Assembly (NCBI GenBank): GCA_022559845.1
Contig: CM040128.1
Coordinates: 76,633,247-76,697,246, forward strand
Direction: 5' to 3'
DNA from: Amorphophallus konjac
Taxonomy: Eukaryota; Streptophyta; Magnoliopsida; Alismatales; Araceae
DNA: 64,000 bases
Below are positions 31,212-43,583 of the stretch, in pieces; within the stretch, counting starts at the first letter, position 1; the number at the start of each line of letters is the position of its first letter. Both the position numbers and the translations under genes were made by a program. Below the pieces are notes generated by a model. That model had not been told where the DNA came from and did no database searches. It saw only the letters and a program-made list of their open reading frames with translations.

Positions 31212-33019
31212 TGTTGGGTATAGTTTTGTTTTGATAATGTCTAACCAACATGAAGTCATTTGGTTCTAAGTCTGAAAATACTTAAATACAACTCAACATA
31301 TTTTGTTCTACATGTTCCACACATTTTACAATATTTTTCAGACTGTAATTGCTAAACCAATGAAGTTTCAGGTTGCCAGCATGATAAGGATATGATGCCA
31401 GACCTTGAATGAATGTGAAAAATGGCTAAGAAGAAGTTTCAAGAAGAAGAGTCGAGCTTCGAGTCGACTCTAGTTTACAAGTGCCCAACTGTTCAATAGA
31501 AAATGTGGTTTGAAGTCGACTCCAGAAGTCTAGGGAGTTGACGCAAGATTCACCCACCAGCTGAAGTGAATAGAGGTGACAAATGGCCTCTACGGGTGAC
31601 AAATGAAGAATAAAGGTGACAAATAGGTTTGTAGAGGTGGCAAATGACTTGGCACGGAAGAAAGAGGGTTGAGAAGAAGAAAGAGTGAAGCGGAGTCGAC
31701 TACAACTACAACTAGAGTCGACTCAGCCAAGGGAAAACATCCAACAACTGATAAATGAGGAACACAGGCAACAAATGGAGCATAAGGGTAACAAATACAT
31801 TTCCAGGGTGAAAAATACACATACAGAGGTGACACATAGCTCTTGGAGGTGACAATGGGTCACAACGACCAATAGACAAGCTCGGGGAATGAATGCTGAA
31901 CAGAAGTGACAAATAGCCAGCAACGGTAACAAATGATCTATAACAGTGACAATGGATGGATACGGGTGACAAATAGGTCGCAAAGCAAACAAAGGCGACG
32001 ACGCTCAAGCAAGAGACAAAAAGCTTAAAGGCGACGGCTCATGCGGCTAAGGGTGACAAATGAGTATGTAAGGCCCATAAGGGTGAAAAATATGTTGGTA
32101 AGGCTAAAAAATAGCTAAAGCTCGCGAGGGACTTAAGAGCATCACGTGCCTCCGATCCTAAATCATTGGCACGGGATCCTAGACACCTGGCTGGGTTCTG
32201 TACGACGTCGAATGTCAGAATTTTTCCTCCAAATCACTTGGACCAATGGAATTTCATCTTAAAGATAAACCCAGTTCAAAAATTCCAATGGTCAGCTCTA
32301 TAAATATCAGTGCTCATATTTTTCAAAGGCAACGAAGGTAGGAGAGCTAAAACGTGAAAGCTGCTGTGAGTATGAGAGTTGTTCTTCGAAGGAAAGAGAG
32401 AGCTGATCAGAAAGGAAGAGAGCCATTATGTAAGCTACAGAAAGAGAAAGAGAGAGAGAGAGAAGAAGAAGAAGAGATATCGAAGCTTAGCTCGAGAAGG
32501 AGTCTTCAGAGAAAGCTCTTGAATTATATTCAGACCTACATTTGATTTTCTTCGATTGTAATTTGCCTTTCATTCCTTATTTTTCTTTTATCTTTTGATT
32601 CAGTTCGCGTTGTATTTCTCTGGTGGTGCATAGTTACACTTATCAGAGGTGTGATCGGTTTTAACTGGTCACGATCTAGTTTGTATACCAGGGTGCGAGG
32701 TGGGTTCCTCGTGTGCTGTCTTAGTGCAGTGTTACTGATTCTACTGGGGTAGAATCAGGGGTGTGTTCATCAGGTTGGTGAGCACGGGTCCCTCTGTGTC
32801 TTCAGAGGACGGGAGGAGGTTGTTCCTCCAGTGGAAAGCTATGTGATCAACTCCTGTAGCGGATTCATCTGTGTTAGCTTTGTGCTAGCGAAGCCTCATC
32901 TTGATCAGGTGAGGGGTGGACGTAGATTGCTAGAAGCAATCAAACCACCTAAAAATCTCCGTGCAGTGTGTTTGAATTCCATATTTTCTACCTCGATCTC
33001 GATCTGGACTCGGTATATC
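31212..33019 (+). repeat. LTR of an element related to the gag-only family (cut by the gap)
   Basis: It starts TGTTGGGTATAG. Landmarks shared with the LTRs at 6534 and 24149, in the opposite orientation: TTTGATRATG near the start, an array of GGGTGACAAATA repeats (31570-32110), GTCGAC palindromes (31450-31720), a TATA box (CTATAAATAT, 32298-32307) followed by a purine-rich GAGAGA/GAAGAA tract, and a CAATCAAACCACCTAAAAAT stretch. The latter also occurs in the solo LTR near 60580. It ends at the N run, so the rest of the element is unknown. Confidence 0.75.
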
Positions 33020-33119
33020 NNNNNNNNNNNNNNNNNNNNNNNNNNNNNNNNNNNNNNNNNNNNNNNNNNNNNNNNNNNNNNNNNNNNNNNNNNNNNNNNN
33101 NNNNNNNNNNNNNNNNNNN
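33020..33119. other. Assembly gap (100 N)
   Basis: Exactly 100 N, the usual placeholder for a gap of unknown size. It sits within LTR sequence, so left and right flanks need not be neighbours. Confidence 0.99.
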
Positions 33120-34600
33120 TCGGTGGACAGAACACAATTAATCTAACGGGATAGAATGGACGCGTCACATGTCTGTGACGGTTTATCGTGGGGCCGTTAC
33201 AGTGTTGTAACGCTCCAGTTATGGTGCGTTAGAGACAACAGAAATTTAAAGGTAGCAGGGAATGTGACGGCTTATCATAAGGCCGTTACACGTCTGTGAC
33301 GGTCTAACTCTGATCCGTCAGAGCCCTGTTGACAGTATATAAAAAGATAAAAGATCATGCTTTGAACATATCATGTTTTAGAGAAGACTTAACTACTCTA
33401 GCCATGATAAAATGAAGTAAAAAGGCTAACTGGATGCATAGGTTGAAGCGAATGAACAAGGGAGTATCTTTTATCTTCAATTAAGGCTAAAGATATGTAT
33501 GTATGCATAGTTCTATTAAAACATGAAATTCATGGTCTATAGTGCAAGAAATCAAACAAAACCAGAGGGCTTTTACTCCTAACTTGATGTTCTTGCTGTT
33601 AATGAGATGTGCTACCTCTTTTCTGGGCTTTAAACTTCAAATTTGGGACTACAAGTCATGCCCTAGTTCTTCTCTTCCTGTGAATTTGCAGCAACTTCAC
33701 GTCGCTCTAACTCCTCAACCTCTTGACCTAAGGACATGAAATTTGGAGGTTCAGAAGATGATATTAAGAGAAACAAAATGTTCAAAAGCATCTAACTCTA
33801 ATTACCTCGTTTAGGGTCTCTAATTTCTTGATCTTCAGCACCCTGTTGCACAGTTTCCTGGGTTGGCGTGATGAAACTAGTAACTTTGGAAGATCCTAAC
33901 TCCTTAGACACTCGACCTCCTAACATGAAATTTTGAGAGTTGTCAGACCTTAGTATTAGAAATAAAAAGTTCCAAAGGACTTACCCGAGATTCTATCTCT
34001 TTACCTTATTCTTTCACGAGCCAGAAGTATGGGTCGCTCAGTTCAGAACTGAGTTCTATTTATAGAGTTTGGGCTAGGGTTCAAGGATTAGATCGATTCT
34101 AGAGTCCTTGTTAGATAGACTTTTAAGAGTCCTTAACACCTCTATTAGTCTTCCCATCTCGATCCCTAAGAGATAGGCTAGCAAAAATCTAATATTTTTG
34201 CTCTTTCTTCACTTCACGGAACTAACAGAGCGTAACGGTCGAAGGTAGGCACGTTACATGACTGTGGCGGTCGCGCGATAGACCGCTACATCCCATGTGT
34301 GCAAAATTCAATAAAATTCAAACTCTTTTATTTATTTTTCCATATAATTACCTAATAAAATTGTATTTATCCTTAAAATTCGTGAATAGGCTAAATAACC
34401 TTCTAGAATATGGGTCAAACTTAATGGGCATGGTCCATAAACCTATTAGTTTTAATTATCAAAGCTGGATTAGTTATTTAACATAATTGGGCCTTATAAT
34501 CTTGATATTAATTAATTTGTTAATCTATTTTACCCTTTATAAATTCTAGAAAATTCTATAAATAATGCAAAAATTACTTATAAATTTTTGGGGTACTACA
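33120..34600 (-). repeat. Probable chromovirus-like LTR fragment
   Basis: The right end, read on the minus strand, is TGTAGTACCCCAAAAATTTA, the style of start seen in gypsy chromovirus LTRs. The body is AT-rich near 34290-34600 and carries ACGG...CCGT hairpin motifs (33170-33330 and 34225-34290), as does the LTR at 12845. No pol sequence is attached, and the left end is lost in the gap. An alternative is another unclassified LTR family. Confidence 0.45.
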
Positions 34601-36009
34601 CCAGGCGCCCCCTTGCACACAAATCGAGGTAGGAAATAAAATAAAGAAATGAAGAAAGTGGCACCCATCTGCCCAGTCACAGATTCAAATGAACGACTAG
34701 TGCGCCAGTCGTCAATTCAGATGCGCAACCGACGCCTGTGAAACCTCTATAACGTCTCCTTGATGTGCTCACTCGATCAATGGGCATTTATGGGCCCTCA
34801 AACTCTATAAAAGAAGCACCTAGGCCCCTCTTTTGAATACTTTTGATTCCCTCTTTCTTCACATCCCTCGTCTCTCTGCGTCTCTGCCTCTGTGTCGAAG
34901 GTTCATTTCCTTTTCCACAATCATTTAGCTTAGCTTTTGCATGTATTTTTGTTCATTATTTTAATTGTCAATCTTCATCAAAGTTGTTCAATTTCAAATG
35001 CTCTTCAATTTATTCTTCTTCATATCCTCCTAATTCTCTCTCGTTTTTAAGTTATTCCTGATTTTCCAACCCTCTATTCTTCATCTTTTTCAGTCACATT
35101 CTCCTCCATTTTTCACCAATCTCCTCACGTTTTCTGCTTCAACTATCTTCATCAAAGTTCTTCCCCTTTCTATGCTCTCCAAATTTGTCTTCTACCACAT
35201 CTCCTAATTCCCCTCCGATTTCAAACTATTCTCTCTTCTTTGACCATCTATTTTTCCCACTTTTCCTCTTCACTATTCACCCAGTTTCTTCTCCATTTTA
35301 AATTCATGCATCACATGTCTTAGAGTCTTTTCTCTTCCCTCTATCTCTCCTCCCTCTACATTCTTTCACACCTCCCTTTGGCGGAGATTCTCCCTCGGTG
35401 TCCTCAAGGCGGCATTCACTTCCAAGGAGGGGCGGACTCAAACGCTCGGCACGACGTAGACCGCAGCAATCTTCCAATCCCGACTACATTTTCTTCCTCT
35501 TTCTTTTACTTTGTTACAAGTTGTACTTCTTATTTTAATCCATGAAATTGTACCTTTCATTTTTATAGTAATAAACTTTCATTTTGGTGAATTGTGTTCT
35601 TATTTTCTCTCTCTATCTCTTCCAAATTTTTCTTCTTAATCCCTCTCAAATTCTTTAGTTAGATTTATTTCAAGTCCATACATCTTTACTTTCTTTTAAT
35701 TTAGGCTCACTCAAACTCGGATTTTCTGAAATACAAGTGTTTTCCAACTAGTGCTCAATTGAAAATATTTCTTCCTCGTGGGATCGACCCATATTCTCAT
35801 CACTTTACTTGAATTTTCAAAGGTATTTAAGTGAGTGAGTGCGGTTATAAATTTTAAAATTATGTATGGCACGGCATATTTGTAAAATGACATTTGTCGA
35901 GCGCATTACCATCCATCTGATCCACGCTGCCTCGGCGTGTGTTTTATTTTTTTTCCCTTCTCCCCCCTTCTTCCCATAAGAAGAAAGAGGGTGACTTTTA
36001 TTGCCTACA
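34601..36009 (+). repeat. 5' LTR-like region of the plus-strand Tat element
   Basis: It contains a TATA box (CTATAAAAG, 34804-34812), long pyrimidine-rich sequence and an end (AAAGAGGGTGACTTTTATTGCC then TACA) that matches the end of the 3' LTR at 56454 over about the last 95 bp. Directly downstream is a primer-binding region like that at 1179. The rest does not match the 3' LTR by eye, and the start abuts the LTR fragment ending at 34600, so it is truncated or recombinant. Confidence 0.5.
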
Positions 36010-36019
36010 CCTCCTTTTC

Positions 36020-36037
36020 TGACAATCACGGTGGGAC
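36020..36037 (+). promoter_or_regulatory. Probable primer-binding site of the plus-strand Tat element
   Basis: TGACAATCACGGTGGGAC, 10 nt after the LTR-like end; it differs from the site at 1179-1196 by a few bases, including loss of the TGG start. tRNA not identified. Confidence 0.4.
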
Positions 36038-36859
36038 GCCTAGTGCCCATCGTACTGTTTTCTACTTACTTGTTGTCATTATCAGTTTAGTTCATTGTTA
36101 GATTCTGTTTCTTGGTTTTTCTGTTTAATTTTTTGTCATTTTTAGAATCCCTGGTTGAACGCGGCCTCTCCCAAAGTCGCATCCAGAAGAAGGCAGTCCT
36201 CCCATCGACCGCGTTTAGGTGCACATCCCGAGGCCTATCCTCCTATTCATTATTTTCATTTTTCGGGGTATCTATCCTCTGTTGTGTCTAGTGGTCATTT
36301 TTGTTATTTTAGTATGCTTTTGACATTATTTGCTAGTTCTAGGTTAGAACTAGCATGCACCCCGGTGCACGTAGGGTCATCCATCTCATACTTTAGTTGC
36401 ATTACTACCCTGGTAGGTGATCCTCTCGGCTGCATATTCCTCGTGGTCGACCAGGTGCTTGGGGACTTCCATAAGTCTCCACGAGCCGTGAATTCTCACA
36501 CGGACGCCGAGACAGTTGTACCTTTCCCACCCCATCGAGTCTAGGCTACATCCATGAGAGAGTATTGAACCTAGATCAACCTAAGTCCTTAAATTTCCTC
36601 CCTAGGACCCCTACTCCTAGAGATAATTATGCTTTAATTAAAATAGCTAAAGGATGACAAGGAATTTTACAATTTGGCGCATCATTGCAACTCAGTTAAT
36701 TTAGGTGATATATTTTTCTTGCATATAGGTATTGGTGTATAGTTTGTGTCTTGATTGGTCAATTCCTTTTGCATGTGGAGTTTCTTTAAGTATTTGAGTT
36801 CATCTCCCAAAGGGTTGTCTATCGCATCCTCCTACTTTAATACCATTTACAATTCCAAC
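36038..36859 (+). other. Leader of the plus-strand Tat element
   Basis: No supported protein. The segment near 36430-36560 matches the minus-strand leader at 540-680 (GAGCCGTG, CACACGGACGCCG). The short frame at 36155-36544 overlaps this conserved non-coding segment and is not taken as a gene. Confidence 0.5.
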
Positions 36860-37974
36860 ATGTCTTCTTATGAGCACTCCTTTTCCAATGAGGAAACTCT
36901 TCCTCAAGGGTTATTCGAGGATTCCTCCCCACCTAGGGTCACTGTTCTTCAGCCCGGAGAAGGGTCTGCCCATCCTCCTCCTCCTCCTCAAGCCAATGAG
37001 GACACCCAAGCGACATTATCCTCCACCCCGGCTGGGGATCCCACTACCGATATTCTCCGCATCATGGCCAAATTGGACCCGGCCCAGATCAAAATGGTTT
37101 ATCAATATCTTCAAAGGACTTTGGCCAGCCTTCCTGCTCTTCATGATCCTTTTTCTAATCCGGCCCCCCAATCCTCCTTTAACGGGCCCAATCTGACACC
37201 TAGCCCGCTCGATCTCACGCCAGTCCAACCTAGATTTCTTCAATTTGTGAGCTTTGAAATAGGCCAACCCTCTACTCAAACCCAACAATCATTTAACAAG
37301 GGGAAGGCTCTTCTCTCTCCATCTCCATGGGTCGATCCTTCTCAACCTATTCCTTCCGGTCCCAAAGTTCTCTTAGGCCCAAGTGAGTATACCCAACCTA
37401 GGCCGGCCCACCCTACTCCGCCTTCAATGGGTTATTCTTCAACCCACTATACTCAATATGGGCCGCCTTCTTATTCTTCAAATCCACCTCTTGGGCCTAT
37501 GCATAATGTGCAACCCACTCCTTCCCGGGAACAAGAATTATTTGACAAATGGGCCACCATGCAGCGGCAAATCGACCACTTACAAAAGTGGGTCGGCCCA
37601 CAATCTCTTATCAATGTTCCCGTCCCCAATCTTCAAAATATCTGGCTCCCGCCTCAATCCAAGCTTCCAACCTACCGTAAGTATGATGGGTCCGGCAATC
37701 CATATATTCATGTGAGGGATTTCCTATATGAATCGATGCAATACCAATATGATGACCACCTTATGGCATATCTCTTCCGCCGATCATTAGAGGGGGTTGC
37801 TCTGGAGTGGTTCTATTCCATGCCGTTAGAAGATGCTAAGCACTTTAAGGTGGTGAAGGAGAAATTTATCCAAAGGTTTTAAGATCGGGTTGGCCCGGAG
37901 AATTCATTTACCGATCTCGTCGCGGAGAAGATGAAGCCGGTCGAGGACTTTGCCGACCAAATTCGTATCCAATT

Positions 37975-38552
37975 AATGATCAAATTGTCTAATTAATAAT
38001 CAAATTATCTGTCAAATACTTTATTCGGATAATTATCAGATTAATAGGAATTTGAATTTGATTCAATTTTTAAATGGATAATTGCTAGGCCTACTTAGAG
38101 GTGAGTCGTGTGAGCCATGTGAGCGCGTCGTATGTTGTTTTCTCAAAAAAAAAGAGTGAAAGTTATTTTTATTTTGGGAGATCTTATCAAAAGATTAGAC
38201 TTCATTCTAAAAAATAGGAGATAATTTATCAAATGGGTGTAAGTGGATTTCTTATTTTTAAAATTATATTTTGAGACAAAAAAGATAAAAAAGTCTAATT
38301 AAACAATATATTAAGATTTGAGTTAATTATATATAGAATATGAGTATTCTTAGATTTTTATCTAAGGGTTCATATTCGGTCGGATAATATTCAACACAGA
38401 TATCTCAATATCTGAATTCGTATCCGATTAATAATTGGATATCCAATATCCGATTAAATTATCCATCAGATATTTTATTCAGATAATTATGCGATTAAAC
38501 GAATACAAATTCGAATTCGGTTCAAATTTCAAACAAATAATTGCCAGGCCTA
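37975..38552. repeat. AT-rich insertion with two direct copies of a MITE-like end
   Basis: It interrupts gag. Two related stretches end in GGATAATTGCTAGGCCTA (about 38097) and AAATAATTGCCAGGCCTA (38552); each is preceded by similar TTTATTC(G/A)GATAATTAT sequence. Read in reverse the end is TAGGCCTGGCAATTA, reminiscent of hAT-type MITE termini. Palindromic TCGGATATCC-like words lie between. A matching left terminus is not seen. Confidence 0.5.
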
Positions 38553-39378
38553 AATACAACAACGTCCCCCCACCGAACGGCTATGCACCCAACCGTCCGG
38601 GTTCGAAGAGGGCTCAATACCTGCCTTTAGCCGAAACCCTCCTAGATGTGTTCTCGACCTTACTTTCCATTGATGCACTTCAACTCCCTCCGGAAAGGCC
38701 CATCTGGAATTTGGCGGTTGATCAGTCTCACTATTACATGTTTCATCGGCAATGTGGCCACACTCTAGATACATCTTTTTAGTTCCGAGATCTAGTGTAC
38801 GACTTACATGAAGGGTACATGATTGACTGGGCTCAAATGCATCGAGTGATCGTTGAAATGAAGGAGAAGAGGAGGCCTTCGGCACCCCGTCAACAACAAC
38901 CACCTCAGCAGGCACAATAGCCACAAGCACAACATCCACCGCAGTAGCAACAACCTTTGCCGGATTTGGGGGATTGTGCAAAACCCCATGCCAAACCATC
39001 CGCCCGCTCCTAATCTATAACCACAGGCACCAGCTCAGGTCAACCCCATCTTCCATCACCCAGCTCCTCAAGCCGGAAGGTCTTATGACAACGAGCCTCC
39101 CACACAACAGTTGATGGCCCTTCACCATTATTCCCATACCCCTCCTATCATGAGATCTTCGCCTCTCTCTAACACCACCATCATTCTACCACCTCCCCAG
39201 CGACGCCCGTCGAACCTGACGCCTCCACCTTCCACTCTTCTTGCCATATCCTCCATGCCTGCCAAGCCTCTCATCCTTCCTCCACCGTCATCATGTCCTA
39301 TAGCCGTACCACCTACCTTAATCCACTCGCAAGGTCTCATTAAACCACCCCGGTCCACTCACCCGCCTCCATCTATGA

Positions 39379-39383
39379 TCCTT
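39379..39383. repeat. Target-site duplication TCCTT, left copy
   Basis: Five bases before the left LTR of the nested element, identical to 46061-46065. Confidence 0.9.
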
Positions 39384-41418
39384 TGATGGGGACATCAAAG
39401 CAAAGCATCTCACTTTTTTTAGTTTGCATTTTTATCATTGAGTCATTTGGGTTTACTTGTAAGGCTAATTATAAGCCAATGGGGTAGTCATTAGGAATTA
39501 ATGAGTTTCTTTCCTTAAAAGAGTCCAATAGGGGTTTATTCTCATATTGGGCCTCAAAGGCCACTTAGGCCCAATTGGGCCACCCTCTCTCTCATTGGGC
39601 TTCCTAGTTTCTAGGGCCCATATGGGCTGGTCCAAGGTCCATGGTGGACTTGGACCAAGACAAGTCCAAGTAGGACTCTTTAAGGCCCCCCCCTTTTCCC
39701 CCCTTTTGTATTTTTGTTATTATTTTGACCATGGGAGAAGAAATGGGAATTTGCCATCCCCTAAGTGCCCCTCCCTAAAACTAGATTTGTGGGTACTAAT
39801 GGTCATTTAGGTAGGGTTCACCTTTCATATAAATGTCTTGTAAAAATTATTTTAATGAGAATAAATGAAAGAAAATTCAAGAATTTCTCCAAGGAGCCAA
39901 GGGCGCCCCCCTCTCTCCTCTCTTCCTCCTCCTTGCAGCTGCGACGGTTGCGATCCAAGGTGCGATGCCTTGTTCGTGGGAGCGATTCCCACCTCTATCA
40001 CCTCTGTTGGGTGTGACTCTCAGCCATCACCACCGCCGCCGCCATCCGTGCCGCCGCCGAGCCACCACAATCCCATCTTCACCATGTTGTCCTGAATTCT
40101 GAGTTCCATGACAGAACCTCAACAAAAAGGTTGGTACGCCAAATCCAGCCATCGGATGATCATCAAATTTTTATAGATCATTCCCCATGTTGTACCTCTT
40201 CCCAGTTTAAATTTCACGTTGATCCGCCACTGTTTTCCCCTCCTCCCACCTGCATCTTTTCACCCCTCGTAATCTACCTGTCTGCAGATTTCTGAGACAG
40301 AAACCTGATCAACCAATTTTCCCACCCCCTAAACCATTTCAGATGACCACCAAAATTCGTGTGCATGATCCCCTCGTTCTTATCTTTCACCCATATTAAT
40401 CCTTTCACCCAGATCCATCATTTTCCCATCGGTCAAACCCCTTCTTTAGGCAGATCACAGTCTGCCCTGCACCCCTGCCAGATCAAGATCCTCTGTTGCA
40501 GAGTTTTCACATCTGTGTATTTCACATCTGTTGTATCTCTTTAAGTATACTTTGCAACGATGCTGGTTTTGTTCCGATCCGTCTCCGGATCTGAGCACAG
40601 CAAGTGATTTTGTCGGGTCACGCAGATCTGCCCAGTCACAGGACTGCGGGATAGGTCTGGGATCTAAAATCTCCGCAGGTCCTTTGGCTGCAATCTAGCC
40701 ATCGCCGACCTCAGGGATCGAAGTGGGACCTCCCACCAATGTCCCAGCCAACCGCCACTACCAGAAGATGATCGAAAGTCACCGTTCCACGTGTCGCACG
40801 TGCTTGCTGTCCAGCAGATCTAAACAATGCCAAGTCGGACCAGCAACCCGACTCCGCCCCGAAAGCCACTTCGGCTTGCCGCCCGTCAACCCAAGATCAG
40901 TGCTCCTGGATTACTGTTGTAGCCCTTTACCTCCCTGCGTGTAGTTGGCTATAATTTCTGTGTTGTAATTAATAATATTTACTATACTGGGAGTTACGCA
41001 TCTTGGCCGGGAAGTCTTCCCCACACCCTGAGCGTGGAGGTACATTTTCGCTCCACTCTTTATCGCATTTGCTTATTTTGTATATGTTTGAATGCCACTG
41101 CTTGCGTGAGATAGGAGATCTAACTCGATCAAATTCAATCATCGCTGCGAGCGAGAGAGCATGACCCATCCCATGACTCGATCCGAGCACGAGTGTGAGC
41201 TGACCACCCTTGACTCACTTTCGACTTCTCAACCACGCAGATCCACGTGTTTCTCTTGCTTGGGACAAATCGTGAGCGTGTGCTTCTTGTTGAGGACTTA
41301 TTCACCTCTCTGGAGCTCTTTGGTGTCAAGTTTCTCGCATCCTCAATTTAGTCGCGTTATCGCTTAGAGTCCCAGATTTACATCAAATTGGTCTCGATTC
41401 GCACTTCATCCTGCATCA
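39384..41418 (+). repeat. 5' LTR of the chromovirus derivative (2035 bp)
   Basis: It starts TGATGGGGACATCAAAGC and ends CCTGCATCA; collinear with 43981-46060. A TATA-like CATATAAATG lies at 39827-39836. A CCGCC-rich stretch (40020-40070) and a CA/CT-rich leader follow. Differences between the LTRs are scattered, with one indel of about 27 bp near 45115. Confidence 0.92.
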
Positions 41419-41421
41419 AAT

Positions 41422-41433
41422 TGGTATCAGAGC
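41422..41433 (+). promoter_or_regulatory. Primer-binding site of the chromovirus derivative
   Basis: TGGTATCAGAGC, a perfect initiator tRNA-Met site, 3 nt after the 5' LTR end. Confidence 0.92.
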
Positions 41434-41720
41434 GAGATTGAGTCTAGAGTAGTCATATCAAAGCTTGGTTTGAATCTAGGGAAGTCTTGTCCTAGGTCTG
41501 CATTTCATTCTAGTACTCGATATATCAAAAGGTGTTCTCAGAACGATAGGTTACGCCTATTGGGAAGGTAGCACACTTGCGTGAGTTCGATCTTCGGATC
41601 ATATCTCCGCCACGTACTGGATATTGGTTAAGTCTATGTTCTTCATTTCGCATTAGGTGTCTCATTCAACCTACATTTAGCTTCATCACATGTCCATCCT
41701 GTAAGTTCCCCCAGTTTCCC

Positions 41721-43187
41721 ATGGATTCCCAGTCGCCGAGGCAATATGAATGGTGGCATAGTACCCAAGGGCTTGGAAACCAACCCCTCTTCTTCCGTAG
41801 GTCAGAAGCCTCGGACTTTTATGGCTCCAAAGTCCCGAGCAACTACCTACATTGGGAAGCCACCATGGACAAATATTTTGCGTGTTACTTAATGTCCGGA
41901 GCCATGGAAGTCAGTTTTGCCAAAGAGAGGCTTTTTCATGACGCTGCCGAGAAGTGGGAAAGCATTGAATGCTTGAGGGATATTAGGAGGCAATGGCCCA
42001 TCGAGTCATGGTGTGAGATGAAGGATGAGCTTAGAAGAATCTACCTGCCCCGCCCTGTCACCTCCAACCAAGAAAGTCATAGTCGGAGACGAAGGGTCCC
42101 ACACGTAGATGAGCCTAGGTCCAAGACCAGGCATGTTGATTATGGGCGAATCCACCATGATGCCCCTATTCCACACCCCACCTTTGCCGAACTCGTAAAA
42201 ATATTTTCGGATCGGGTGGATAGGATGTGCACTCATATTGGGCCACAAATTTCCCCTTGCCCGCCTCCGATATAGGATGAAGTCCTGCCAGAACCTAAGG
42301 AGATCGTGGCTGACATTCTCATCCCGGAGCCACCTACGGAGACCCAAGGTCCTCCCTCCATCATAGAGGATGTACCTTCCCCATCCGAGGGAGATGCCTT
42401 GCCAGAACCTTCACCCTTCGATCTTCATCCGGAGCCATACCTACTTACCAAGGGTGAGATAATCATTGAAGAGCCACTTCTTAGCTGGTTAAAGAAGGGT
42501 TTGGTCTCAAAAGCCTTTTTCTACCCTTCCATGGACCCCGCACTACAAATAGTGCCCGCCAACTCATTCTACATGACCTTCTAGTCCTTTGACCTTGTTG
42601 AAACTCTAGAAGAACTTATTAGGGGGTTAGACTGACAGTTGACGTGGACGTATATGTTGGCCCCAGGCTTCGACCGACCCAATAGTCGTAGCTTCACGCA
42701 TCCAGCATTGAGATCCCATACCTCTGTGCTCACCGTGGGTCATATCACCACGGAGGTTCTTTTGTTCCTCCCCATGCCTGATGAGCTTAGCTCCATTCCA
42801 CTTGTCCCGAGGGAGGAACCTTGTCTTCCACATGAGACCACTGTCCCATCTACCATGATGATGAAAGATGACCATCTGCCCATTAATGGATTCCAAACAT
42901 GGGCTAGTGTAGTGAGGGAACCCATCGCGAGAGGTCACACATTCTTTGATCCCTTCGATCTCTTCTCTAGTGAATCTCTTGACCCACCATCTCTACTCCA
43001 TTTTGTGAAGGGAGCCCACTATCACACCCCTTCCCCACGGGCTAGTCAGCTTACACTTAGTAAGGAGAACGTTCATCGGAAAGAGATACATACTTTACCA
43101 TCTTATAGGGGTGATGAAGAAGGTGACTTTGGCTCTCCTGGCCCTCCCAAAACTCTCAAATTTGTTAGGAAGCCTATGCATGACTAG
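41721..43187 (+). pseudogene. Gag-like frame with unrecognised C-terminal extension
   Basis: From ATG 41721 to the stop at 43185-43187 one reading frame runs 489 codons, interrupted only by TAG at 42273, TAG at 42582 and TGA at 42633. Residues about 35-115 resemble a gypsy gag (NYLHWEATMDKYFACYLMSG, IRRQWPIESWCEMKDELRRI). From about residue 185 I recognise no domain: a Pro/Glu/Ser-rich stretch (EPPTETQGPPSIIEDVPSPS) and then a less biased region (FDPFDLFSSESLDPPSLLHF). The position corresponds to where protease and RT would be. It may be a diverged gag tail, a captured fragment or degenerate sequence that stayed open by chance. Confidence 0.6.
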
Positions 43188-43583
43188 TTCACTTTAGGAT
43201 GCCTAGAGTCCTCCCAAGTTGATAGAGGTCCTATGCACCTTAAATCCACATTCAGATGTCCTGGACCACCATTGCATATGTATGGGTCTGCATAGCATTA
43301 GGTTTGTCAAGGGTCATATGTGAGTCTATTTTTTCTTTATTTGTACAGTTTGTTAAGAGTCTGTACATGCATGTGTCGAGCATATAGGAAGTTTCCTAGT
43401 TGTCGTCTAGCATGCCAGCAATGCACAATGCAATGAGTTGCTTTATGCTTAAGGCACCTCCGTGAGTTCTGAGTGGATGAATATGTCATGATCAGGGTCA
43501 AACCTGAACGGTTTCCCTCTGGAACTGTGAAGAAAATCATAAGCTCGCAGTGCTAGTCCCTTTCGAGTGTCAGGCAAGTCGGG
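43188..43583 (+). other. Linker in the chromovirus derivative
   Basis: About 400 bp with no supported reading frame between the gag-like frame and the chromodomain fragment. It is probably where the deleted pol once lay. Confidence 0.4.

Larger units (their letters stand above)
36860..39383 (+). pseudogene. Tat-like gag (interrupted)
   Basis: I chose the ATG at 36860 because the homologue at 173 starts at the same place (the frame is open 35 codons further upstream). A Pro-rich N-terminal half is followed by the retrotransposon gag domain (LPTYRKYDGSGNPYIHVRDF, MAYLFRRSLEGVALEWFYSM, KVVKEKFIQRF), then a stop at 37880. After an AT-rich insertion (about 37975-38552) the frame resumes with YYMFHRQCGHTLDTS and LVYDLHEGYMIDWAQ, the degenerate zinc-knuckle region of Tat gag. 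A proline/serine-rich tail is cut at 39383 by the nested element and continues at 46066. Several stops make it inactive. Confidence 0.8.

Noticed and set aside
36155..36544. 129-residue frame in the Tat leader
   Set aside because: The conserved match to 540-680 is at nucleotide level, and the frame is not open in that relative.
42627..42938. Minus-strand frames inside the chromovirus derivative
   Set aside because: Overlap the better-supported plus-strand gag-linked frame and show no domain.
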